Source: a bacterium (GTDB lineage: Bacteria > AUK180). From it: 16,199 nt of DNA. The DNA is taken from the NCBI GenBank assembly GCA_030622125.1, contig JAUXGM010000038.1, positions 1 to 16,199 on the forward strand. The letters run 5' to 3'. Below the pieces are notes generated by a model. That model was given only the letters and a program-made list of their open reading frames with translations. It ran no database searches and was not told where the DNA came from. The first letter of the stretch is position 1, and each line of letters opens with the position of its first letter. A program made the translations under genes and the position numbers. Shown here piece after piece: positions 8,245 to 14,274 of the stretch.

Positions 8245-8653
8245 TTTCTATCTTTTCCATAACGAACGATCTTACTTTTTTTTGTATATCCGGCGGACAG
8301 AAGATCATAATTCCTCTTGTTCTATCAAGCCAATTTCTATTCTTGTAGGGACTTAAAAAAAATCCTGCATCATTAAATTCAACCCTTTTATAATTCGTCC
8401 ACTTTATTGAAAATCTCAAAAAAACTCTCTTGATCTTTATTCCCTCATCATCTATAAAATAAACGGTTGGCATCCAATACTGCATAAATGCAAAGAAAAA
8501 AAATAAAATATAGAGTATTAGATAGAGCCCGGCAACAAAGATGTGATGAGTAAAAAAACCAATGATAAAAAGCACGGCGATCAAGACAATACTTTTTAAC
8601 GGATTATCAATAAGTGGATGTACTTTCCAATCTTGTTTCATCATATTATACAT
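8231..8653 (-). CDS. Small membrane protein, two-helix hairpin with cytoplasmic PH-like tail
   Basis: First gene of the operon; 140 residues. Two adjacent hydrophobic helices (about 21-35 and 39-59, SIVLIAVLFIIGFF and GLYLILYILFFFFAFM) form a membrane hairpin. They are followed by about 75 soluble residues with alternating beta-strand pattern (TVYFIDDEGIKIKRVFLRFSIKWTNYKRVEF, then TRGIMIFCPP). This layout resembles bacterial PH-domain membrane proteins (YdbS/bPH2 type) but the match is by pattern only. Three Met codons (8653, 8644, 8641) could start it. A promoter whose -10 box covers 8652-8657 would start RNA near 8645, so the in-frame ATG pair at 8644/8641 may be the true, leaderless start. 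It overlaps the 104-aa gene by 14 nt. Confidence 0.75.
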   Translation of the reverse strand: MYNMMKQDWKVHPLIDNPLKSIVLIAVLFIIGFFTHHIFVAGLYLILYILFFFFAFMQYWMPTVYFIDDEGIKIKRVFLRFSIKWTNYKRVEFNDAGFFLSPYKNRNWLDRTRGIMIFCPPDIQKKVRSFVMEKIENGNE

Positions 8654-8679
8654 TTTATCATTTTTTAAGATTTTGTCAA
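8652..8679 (-). promoter_or_regulatory. Probable promoter of the six-gene operon
   Basis: On the minus strand a perfect TTGACA (8679-8674), a 16-bp spacer and TAAAAT (8657-8652) precede the operon. The -10 box overlaps the first Met codon of the membrane protein gene, so the predicted RNA start (about 8645) falls at the second Met codon. No Shine-Dalgarno sequence is present. An alternative -10, TATAAT at 8650-8645, lies 23 bp from TTGACA, too far for a normal promoter. Confidence 0.55.
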
Positions 8680-8829
8680 ATTTTTATTTTTTAAATATTG
8701 TTACTAAATGAAAATGTTAAAAAATTTACTACAAGAAAATGTGGTTCATCTCCAAAAAAGTTGATAAAATAATTTAAAATAGTGTCATTGCGAATTATTT
8801 TTTTTTCTGTCAATGTTTTTTTTTCAGTC

Positions 8830-8874
8830 ATTATCGGGTCCCCATCTTCACGAGGACAGGCCCGACCCGATAAT
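8830..8874. repeat. Hairpin, 11-bp perfect arms
   Basis: ATTATCGGGTC (8830-8840) and its complement GACCCGATAAT (8864-8874) flank a 23-base GC-richer loop. It belongs to the GTCATT-headed repeat group. It is followed on the plus strand by a T run, but no plus-strand gene ends here, so a terminator role is not supported. Confidence 0.65.
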
Positions 8875-8916
8875 CCATTTTTTGTTTGTCTTAATTTTTT
8901 ACTCTTCACTTATGAT

Positions 8917-8962
8917 CTGTCATTATGAGCTTTTACAAAGTAAAAGCGTGATAATCTCATTT
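8917..8962 (+). repeat. 46-bp inverted repeat, left copy
   Basis: Identical over 46 bp to the reverse complement of 9336-9381. Inside is a perfect hairpin GCTTTTAC-AAA-GTAAAAGC (8929-8947) with outer pairing of ATTAT and ATAAT (8922-8926, 8951-8955). The element starts with the GTCATTATGAG head. The pair could be two opposed copies of a dispersed repeat or the ends of a 465-bp nonautonomous element. Confidence 0.8.
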
Positions 8963-8972
8963 CTTGGAGTTT

Positions 8973-8998
8973 ACCCCGTACAGGCTTTAATACGGGGT
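8973..8998. repeat. Hairpin ACCCCGTA / TACGGGGT
   Basis: Eight-base perfect arms (8973-8980 and 8991-8998) around a 10-base loop. It is preceded by GAGTTT, as are the related words at 9420 (GAGTTTACCCCGCAC) and 10881 (GTTTACCCAGCACC), and is followed directly by another GTCATTATGAG head at 8997. Confidence 0.7.
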
Positions 8999-9061
8999 CA
9001 TTATGAGGATTTTAAAAAAATACCTTGATTAAAAAATTAAAAATCCATTTAACTATTTTCC

Positions 9062-9101
9062 TATATGCGTATATGCGAATATGCGAATATGCGAATATGT
9101 G
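9062..9101. repeat. Tandem array of an 8-bp unit (TATGCGAA)
   Basis: About five head-to-tail copies of TATGCG followed by AA or TA, with a final degenerate TATGTG copy. It lies between the two 46-bp inverted repeats and is not in any coding frame. Confidence 0.8.
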
Positions 9102-9335
9102 CATACAAAAAATTTACAAAAATTTCCTGATTTATTTTCGATATTTGAGTAAAATATAATAAAGGAAGTTGTTGATACGCAATTTAAATTTTATTACCAA
9201 TAGAAAAAAAACATTATTAAAAATTGATACTTTCAAAAGGACGCCGGGTTGGTGCTTTGGTTCTTTCAGATTTTGTTGATAGAAATTTGTAAAAAAATAA
9301 AAATGGGGACGGTGATTTACAAATTTACAATTTAA

Positions 9336-9381
9336 AAATGAGATTATCACGCTTTTACTTTGTAAAAGCTCATAATGACAG
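9336..9381 (-). repeat. 46-bp inverted repeat, right copy
   Basis: Exact reverse complement of 8917-8962, including the GCTTTTAC/GTAAAAGC hairpin. It lies 53 bp beyond the end of the minus-strand ATPase gene and could shape the 3' end of that transcript. Confidence 0.8.
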
Positions 9382-9434
9382 GCAACTAACTGTGTTGCAA
9401 GTAAGAAGTGAAAAAGTGCCGAGTTTACCCCGCA

Positions 9435-10646
9435 CTAAATATTCCAGGGAAATAAAAAATTTTTACTTTTACAATTTTTTTTATTAATATTTAGCACTAT
9501 GATATTTAAAATACTTTTAGGATATTTTTCCAAAAAACCTTTAAACTGAGCGGGATGTTTGCCGGAATAAGTTTGTTTAACTTCATATCCGAATATCTTT
9601 TGAGCCTTTTCAACGACAAAATCAATTTCTTGACCGGATTTTGTTCTCCAAAATTTTAATTTTCCCCCTTTTTTTCTCAAAATTGAAAAAATTGCGTTTT
9701 CAAACATTAACCCATCAGTAACTTTTACAAATTCCCCAAATCTTAAAATGTTTCTTAAACCATTATCTTCAAAGTATATTTTAGGCATCTTTGATAATTC
9801 ACTTCTCAAATTAGTGAAAAATGGTCTTACTGTTTTAATGACATAAGTATTTTCCAAAAGAGCAATACTATCTTTTACTGTTGCTCTTGCAATTCCCAAT
9901 GTAGATGAAATCTCATTTATATTTAATAATCCATTATTGGCAGATAATATTTTTAATATTTTATTAAATCTTTCTATATCACGCACATTACCAATTTCTC
10001 TAATATCTTTCCGCAAGTATGTCCCAATAATGTTCTGTAAATATCTATCCTTTTGTTCCTCATTTTCCAATAAAACAACTCGTGGATATCCTCCATAAAT
10101 AATAAATTCTTCAAACATTTTTTTTAATTCCTCATTTATTGTATTAGAAATAATTTTTGTGTCAATGTTATATTTTACATTTTTAAACTCTAAAAATTCC
10201 TCGAAATCTAACCCAAAAAGTTCAAATTCAAAAAATCTTCCAGCCATACTGTCTTTAAATTTCTTCTTTATCTCGAAGGAAGATGAGCCTGAAACAATTA
10301 ATTTGCAATTTTTTGAATGATGATCATAAATTTGCTTCAAAAATGTTGATGGATTATTTAAGTATTGAATTTCATCAATAAAAACATATTTTTTTACTTT
10401 AATATTGGTTTTATAATCAATATATTTTATAAATTCACTAACCCCGGCATTACATAAATCCAGATACTTTTGGTTCTCAAGATCAAAATACAGAATATTG
10501 TTCGAATCTATTTTTTTACCTTGTAAATATTCAATAAGCATTTTCATTATCGTTGTTTTACCAACTTGTCTTGCTCCATGAATAACGATTATTTCCTTTA
10601 AATCTATATATTTAAGGAGTTCTTTTAATAATTTTCTCTCTATCAT
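9435..10646 (-). CDS. AAA_14/DUF4143 ATPase with PD-(D/E)XK-like C-terminus (copy 1)
   Basis: Stand-alone ATP-binding protein of the family common in bacteria and archaea and still without a settled function. From ATG 10646 it has 403 residues: Walker A GARQVGKT (24-31), Walker B YVFIDE with D91-E92, sensor SGSSS (119-123), likely arginine finger R137 (SMAGRF), a winged-helix-like stretch around 250-280 (LNINEISSTLGIARATVKDS), and a C-terminal DUF4143 part with the nuclease-like signature EIDFVV...YEVK (E340, D342, E355, K357). I chose ATG 10646 because the longer reading from TTG 10694 would begin inside the -35 box. The gene is clearly more AT-rich than the operon and is flanked by repeats, which suggests horizontal acquisition. 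It is paralogous to 14275-15555. Confidence 0.9.
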   Translation of the reverse strand: MIERKLLKELLKYIDLKEIIVIHGARQVGKTTIMKMLIEYLQGKKIDSNNILYFDLENQKYLDLCNAGVSEFIKYIDYKTNIKVKKYVFIDEIQYLNNPSTFLKQIYDHHSKNCKLIVSGSSSFEIKKKFKDSMAGRFFEFELFGLDFEEFLEFKNVKYNIDTKIISNTINEELKKMFEEFIIYGGYPRVVLLENEEQKDRYLQNIIGTYLRKDIREIGNVRDIERFNKILKILSANNGLLNINEISSTLGIARATVKDSIALLENTYVIKTVRPFFTNLRSELSKMPKIYFEDNGLRNILRFGEFVKVTDGLMFENAIFSILRKKGGKLKFWRTKSGQEIDFVVEKAQKIFGYEVKQTYSGKHPAQFKGFLEKYPKSILNIIVLNINKKNCKSKNFLFPWNI

Positions 10647-10665
10647 ATTTTTCGCCTTTTGTGCA

Positions 10666-10694
10666 ATTATACAATATTTTTTATTTTTTGTCAA
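10666..10694 (-). promoter_or_regulatory. Perfect-consensus sigma-70 promoter of ATPase copy 1
   Basis: On the minus strand TTGACA (10694-10689), exactly 17 bp, then TATAAT (10671-10666): the ideal strong promoter. RNA should start near 10659, giving a leader of about 13 nt with a weak AAAGG site before ATG 10646. Two operator-like repeats lie just upstream, consistent with a strong promoter held under repression. Confidence 0.85.
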
Positions 10695-10700
10695 GTATCA

Positions 10701-10759
10701 ATTACATTTTTTCTTACTTTTTGTAATTTATATATTACATTTTCTCCTACTTTTTGTAA
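10701..10759 (-). promoter_or_regulatory. Two operator-like direct repeats upstream of ATPase copy 1
   Basis: Two 26-bp copies (10701-10726 and 10734-10759) differ at three positions or fewer. Each begins ATTACA, ends TGTAA, and shares TACTTTTTGTAA. Starts are 33 bp apart, about three helical turns, so both would present the same face of DNA. The nearer copy ends 6 bp from the -35 box. The regulator is unknown. Confidence 0.5.
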
Positions 10760-10776
10760 CATAGTGCCATTATTAA

Positions 10777-11130
10777 AAGACAGGACGCTGTCTTGTGCTC
10801 TGTGGTTATTCAATTATTAAAGAATGAGATTCCTATACCCTAAACGGGACACACCAAAAAAAAGGTTAAAAGGTTAAAAAGTTTACCCAGCACCAATTTG
10901 GTGCGGGGTGAAAAAGTTCAAGGTTAAAAATCCTAAATTTTATTTCCTTATTAACTTATTACCCATTCTTCATTGTTCATTATTTATCCAGCATCTTCCT
11001 AAGGTGCTGTGATTCATTCTTCATTTGTATTCCAACTCTCAACTTTCAATTCTCAACTATCTACTGCCTCTAACCTCTTCTTTTGTTGTGCTCTGTGGTA
11101 TATCCAGCACCTTCTTGGTGCTGTGGTTAG
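10777..11130. repeat. Noncoding region with four related hairpins and a pyrimidine-rich tract
   Basis: No gene is seen. Hairpins: AAGACAG-GACG-CTGTCTT (10777-10794); GCACC-AATTT-GGTGC with an outer ACCC/GGGT pair (10885-10909); CAGCATCTT-CCT-AAGGTGCTG with one G-T pair (10989-11009); CAGCACC-TTCTT-GGTGCTG (11105-11123). The word TTGTGCTCTGTGGT occurs at 10793-10806 and 11086-11099. Two hairpins share a TTATCCAGCA/TATCCAGCA entry and CTGTGRTT exit. Between them, about 11012-11085 is a C/T-rich low-complexity stretch. The function is unknown; the layout suggests a family of dispersed structured repeats. Confidence 0.6.
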
Positions 11131-11169
11131 TATATTTTTTATTTCGTAAAAAACTAATACGACAACAAA

Positions 11170-11198
11170 TTGACTTTTAATGGAATTTTTTGTAAAAT
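11170..11198 (+). promoter_or_regulatory. Sigma-70 promoter of the LEA14-like lipoprotein gene
   Basis: TTGACT (11170-11175), 17 bp, TAAAAT (11193-11198). RNA should start near 11205. AGGAG (11213-11217) then lies 7 nt before ATG 11225. A nearby TATAAT (11207-11212) has no matching -35 box. Confidence 0.65.
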
Positions 11199-11224
11199 AA
11201 AACAATTATAATAGGAGACGCTAT

Positions 11225-12016
11225 ATGAAACGAGCTATTTTATTCGTTACCGCACTTATTTTTTTGGGCGGATGTGCAACATTACAGAATTTTGTCAGTG
11301 TCCAGAAGCCAAAGATCAACATAGCCGGTGCAAAGATCACAGGTGCGGATATGGAATCGGTATATGTAAGAGTAAATCTTTCCGTAGAAAATCCAAATGC
11401 AATAGATCTTCGCCTGACAAAATTTATCAGCGGTATCTTTTTGAACAATTCACATATCACTGATATTTCTGTTGACAAGGCATACACATTAAAAGCGGAA
11501 AGCACCGATGAACTTCCAATTGATGTAGCAATTCCTTATTCGGCGATTCCCAATCTTTTCAATCTTATTTTATCCGACAAGAAAGAGGTGCCAATCTCAT
11601 TTCAAAACAAAATAACATTTGAAAGTCCTCTATCATTAGTAGTGCCTATTAATTTTTCTATTAACATACCAATCCCTAAGATACCCGAATTAAAAATAAC
11701 TTCACCGGAAGTGAAAAATATCAGTTTCACGAACATCGATCTTGTGGTCAATCTTTCTATCAATAATAAAAGTTCCATTCCAATAAAAAATTGTAAATTA
11801 GAAGGCTATTTTTACATTCAAGGTAGACAGGCGATATCAGTTGACCAAAAAATCGAAGCAAGAAAATCGGCAACATCAAATCTGCCGATCACATTTTCCG
11901 TAAGCACGATCGATCTCGGTATATCACTTGTAAGTGCAATTAAATCGGGAAATTACACAGTTTCATTCAAAGGAAACTTTATTACCCCTTTTGGGAGTAG
12001 AAAAATTGTTTTTTGA
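11225..12016 (+). CDS. Lipoprotein with tandem LEA14/LEA_2-type domains
   Basis: Predicted membrane-anchored lipoprotein of 263 residues. The N-terminus MKRAILFVTALIFLGGC is a lipoprotein signal with lipobox LGGC and acylated Cys17. Two similar halves follow: about 27-140 (KPKINIAGAKITGADMESV, then VRVNLSVENPNAIDLRL) and about 152-262 (ELKITSPEVKNISFTNIDLV, then VNLSINNKSSIPIKNCKLEG). The pattern of a strand, NPN-like turn, short Leu/Ile strands and Gly-Tyr/Phe is typical of the LEA14 'water stress and hypersensitive response' fold, an immunoglobulin-like domain found in many bacterial lipoproteins. Role is unknown; a stress or envelope-stabilising function is only suggested by the fold. It is transcribed alone from its own promoter and converges with the next gene, with 12 nt between stops. 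Confidence 0.85.
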   Translation: MKRAILFVTALIFLGGCATLQNFVSVQKPKINIAGAKITGADMESVYVRVNLSVENPNAIDLRLTKFISGIFLNNSHITDISVDKAYTLKAESTDELPIDVAIPYSAIPNLFNLILSDKKEVPISFQNKITFESPLSLVVPINFSINIPIPKIPELKITSPEVKNISFTNIDLVVNLSINNKSSIPIKNCKLEGYFYIQGRQAISVDQKIEARKSATSNLPITFSVSTIDLGISLVSAIKSGNYTVSFKGNFITPFGSRKIVF

Positions 12017-12028
12017 TGGGGACGATGG

Positions 12029-14152
12029 TTAATTAATAACCGCAAATTTTGAGATGCTGTGTTGAGCGTTGCAGGTAACGGTAACAATATAGATGCCCGA
12101 TCTTAATCTTGATGTTTTATATGTAATATTGTTCTTATCTCGATAAACTATTGCACTTTTTGTAACTATTGAATTTCCGGAAATCGTATATATATCAAAA
12201 TCCTCTATATCAAGTGCCCATTTGATCCTAATTTCGGAGGCGCCATTCTTGGTAGCAATCGGATTCGGATAAACCAAAACAGGTGGAGTAACTACTTTTC
12301 CAATTTTTAAATAACAAAATTTTTCCACATTATTTGTATCCTCATTATTGCTTTCGTCTTCTGCCCGAACAATATAATAGTATGTAATACCGGTTGCAAG
12401 CTCCGAATCATAATATTTTAATGCTGTTGTGCTTCCAACGGGATTTAGGAGATCTTCATCTCCGGGTAAAATGGAACGATAAACATTATAGGTAATATTT
12501 TCATCAACATTGTCGGTTGCTTTATTCCACACAAGTAAAAGTTCGTCGGGGGCATCAACGGTAAAAATTGCACCAACGCCGGCAAAACTCGGGGGGGTTG
12601 TATCGCCATTAGGTATAGCAGATCTCTCAACATTATTTTTTTCTTCTCTACTATCGGCATCCATTGCCCTTACAACATAGTAATATCTTTGTCCATCCAC
12701 TAAATCTTTATCAATGTAACTTAATGTTGTAAGTCCTGATATCGTCGGATTTGCAAAATCTTCACCACCTGAGGTTGTTGATCTATAAATATTATAAGTG
12801 ATCGGCGGAGAATTATCATGAGCAGCATCCCATTGCAAAAATGTTTCACCCGGGTTACCTGTCAATCCTGCCGATCTTAATCCATCGAAATCCGGAGGCG
12901 ATATGTCTTGAGATGGTGCTATGCTCATTTCAACACTATTACTATCCTCATTTCCTAAGACATCCTCTGCACGAACAAGGAAATAATAGATTGTATCCGG
13001 AGTTAATCCCATTACTGTGTATGATGTATTACTTACCGTTGTATGATCGGGAACTTCAAAGTTATACCCCATTGATGAATTTGCCTGATAGATGTTATAG
13101 GTAATCGGATAAGAGCCGGCGGTATCATTTGCACTATCCCATGAAAGTATGACATCCCCACCATTTTGTGTATCCTGAATATTTTTGATCCCACTGAAAA
13201 TTGGCGGATCTTCTTCACAGGGAACATCGCAGGGGTATGCCTTTGTTGTTAGAGCACCGCCGGAAACAGTATAACTGCATCCATCTGTCTCAAGCAGGAT
13301 ATTATCATTTGCGATCTCTCCCCAGCCGACACCAAGTGTTCCGCCATCACCGGTTTCCGTTTGATAAATATAACTTCCGACATTATGTATGCGGTCTATT
13401 ACCTCTTGCGTTGGATGACCGTATGTATTGTTACCAACTGAAATTATTGAAACTTCAGGTGTTATGTATCCAAGAAAATCACTTGTTGAACTTGTATTTG
13501 AACCGTGATGATCTACTTGATAGACATCGATATCTCCAAGGTCATCACCAAGTATTGCTTCCATCCCATCTTCAATATCCCCACCGATAAAAAGATCAAA
13601 TTCTTTATAGGATATAAGGACAGAAACACCGAGTTCGTTTTCGTTTGTTGTTGAAATTGATCCGCCGGAATTGAATACGGAACCGTTCAGCGTTAGAAAT
13701 TTCATGGTTACGCCGGCACCAAGATCAATTGTCTCCCCAAGAGTTACCGTTTTTCTGCCGCCGGTGGTCGTAGTTATAGCATTTAAATAATCCGGATAAA
13801 CAATGATACTACTGTAACTTTCACCCCTATCATAACATCCATAGATGACATCAACGCCGGTATACGCGCCCGCACCATTTATAATCTCGTCCAATCCACC
13901 AATATGGTCTTCGTGGTAATGGGTAGCGATCATATAATCAATTGTATTACTATATCCATTTTCATTTAGTATCTTTAAGGTTTCTTCACCATATCCTGTA
14001 TTACAGTCTATTACGATTGTTTTTCCTGAAGGTGTAATAATTAGAGACCCATCACCCTGCCCCACATCAACAAAATATACCCTTAGTTTGTTCCCAAAGG
14101 TAAAAAGTGAAAAGAAAAGTAAGAATATTATTATAAAATTTATTCTTTTCAT
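12029..14152 (-). CDS. Secreted ComEC-type metallo-beta-lactamase with three FN3 domains and sorting-like C-terminus
   Basis: Predicted exported metal-dependent hydrolase, possibly a nuclease, related to the soluble beta-lactamase-fold domain of ComEC/Rec2. From ATG 14152 it has 707 residues: signal peptide 1-20 (MKRINFIIIFLLFFSLFTFG); catalytic domain about 21-300 with FVDVGQGDGSLI, the metal motif THYHEDHIGG (H78, H80, D82, H83), GGDIEDG (D192) and DHHGSN (D214-H216); three fibronectin type III domains near 318-415, 418-515 and 519-615; and a C-terminal domain from about 622 (VLVYPNP, then DIYTISG, then SGIYIVTV) like FlgD-Ig or type IX-type sorting tails. ATG 14152 is preferred over the longer TTG 14188 because the TTG is part of the -35 box. 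There is no Shine-Dalgarno site. No transporter half of ComEC is present, so a role in DNA uptake is unproven. Confidence 0.88.
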   Translation of the reverse strand: MKRINFIIIFLLFFSLFTFGNKLRVYFVDVGQGDGSLIITPSGKTIVIDCNTGYGEETLKILNENGYSNTIDYMIATHYHEDHIGGLDEIINGAGAYTGVDVIYGCYDRGESYSSIIVYPDYLNAITTTTGGRKTVTLGETIDLGAGVTMKFLTLNGSVFNSGGSISTTNENELGVSVLISYKEFDLFIGGDIEDGMEAILGDDLGDIDVYQVDHHGSNTSSTSDFLGYITPEVSIISVGNNTYGHPTQEVIDRIHNVGSYIYQTETGDGGTLGVGWGEIANDNILLETDGCSYTVSGGALTTKAYPCDVPCEEDPPIFSGIKNIQDTQNGGDVILSWDSANDTAGSYPITYNIYQANSSMGYNFEVPDHTTVSNTSYTVMGLTPDTIYYFLVRAEDVLGNEDSNSVEMSIAPSQDISPPDFDGLRSAGLTGNPGETFLQWDAAHDNSPPITYNIYRSTTSGGEDFANPTISGLTTLSYIDKDLVDGQRYYYVVRAMDADSREEKNNVERSAIPNGDTTPPSFAGVGAIFTVDAPDELLLVWNKATDNVDENITYNVYRSILPGDEDLLNPVGSTTALKYYDSELATGITYYYIVRAEDESNNEDTNNVEKFCYLKIGKVVTPPVLVYPNPIATKNGASEIRIKWALDIEDFDIYTISGNSIVTKSAIVYRDKNNITYKTSRLRSGIYIVTVTCNAQHSISKFAVIN

Positions 14153-14159
14153 AAGTAAT

Positions 14160-14188
14160 ATATTACCATTTTTTATAAAATTATGCAA
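14160..14188 (-). promoter_or_regulatory. Promoter of the ComEC-type gene, leaderless arrangement
   Basis: Minus strand TTGCAT (14188-14183), 17 bp, TAATAT (14165-14160). Exactly 7 nt separate the -10 box from ATG 14152, so RNA would begin at the start codon. No ribosome-binding site exists upstream of either possible start. Confidence 0.6.
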
Positions 14189-14213
14189 AAAAAATTAGGA
14201 AAAATTCGTTTTT

Positions 14214-14241
14214 TGTAAAAAAAGTCTTGACTTTTTTTACA
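14214..14241. promoter_or_regulatory. Operator-like palindrome at the ATPase copy 2 promoter
   Basis: Perfect 13-bp arms TGTAAAAAAAGTC (14214-14226) and GACTTTTTTTACA (14229-14241) with a 2-bp centre. It covers the TTGACT -35 box of the downstream ATPase gene and lies in the 122-bp divergent region shared with the ComEC-type gene. The arms share an ACTTTTTxTA core with the repeats upstream of ATPase copy 1. A dimeric repressor site is the simplest reading. Confidence 0.55.
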
Positions 14242-14255
14242 CTTTGTGCTATTTT
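14227..14255 (+). promoter_or_regulatory. Sigma-70 promoter of ATPase copy 2
   Basis: TTGACT (14227-14232), 17 bp, TATTTT (14250-14255), predicted RNA start near 14262. GAAGG (14261-14265) is the only ribosome-site candidate, 9 nt before ATG 14275. Confidence 0.65.
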
Positions 14256-14274
14256 AGTATGAAGGTATATATAA

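Larger units (their letters stand above)
8654..9434. repeat. Noncoding region packed with hairpin repeats
   Basis: No convincing gene is present; short frames are low-complexity. At least four elements begin with the same head, GTCATT followed by RYSRR-like bases, at 8784, 8827, 8919 and 8997, and an inverted copy ends near 9380. Each head is followed by a different hairpin. The pattern resembles REP-like palindromic repeats (GTCATTGCGAG...) seen in many bacterial genomes. The stretch 9105-9335 is AT-rich with no recognised feature apart from a TGGGGACGGTG word at 9304-9314 that partly recurs at 12016-12026. Confidence 0.6.

Noticed and set aside
8830-8890. Hairpin followed by T run as an intrinsic terminator
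   Set aside because: The T run is on the plus strand, where no gene ends; on the minus strand it is followed by A-rich DNA.
8691-8909. Minus-strand 72-codon frame upstream of the operon
   Set aside because: It crosses the GTCATT-headed hairpin repeats, has no ribosome site, and its composition is low-complexity; a repeat artefact.
8813-9028. Plus-strand 71-codon frame through the hairpins
   Set aside because: It consists of translated palindromes and shows no protein-like pattern.
9132-9350. Minus-strand 72-codon frame between the 46-bp repeats
   Set aside because: AT-rich, no recognisable domain, no ribosome site, and it ends in a 46-bp repeat copy.
12027-12041. GGTTA/TAACC inverted repeat between convergent genes as a bidirectional terminator
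   Set aside because: The 5-bp stem is too weak and lacks T runs.
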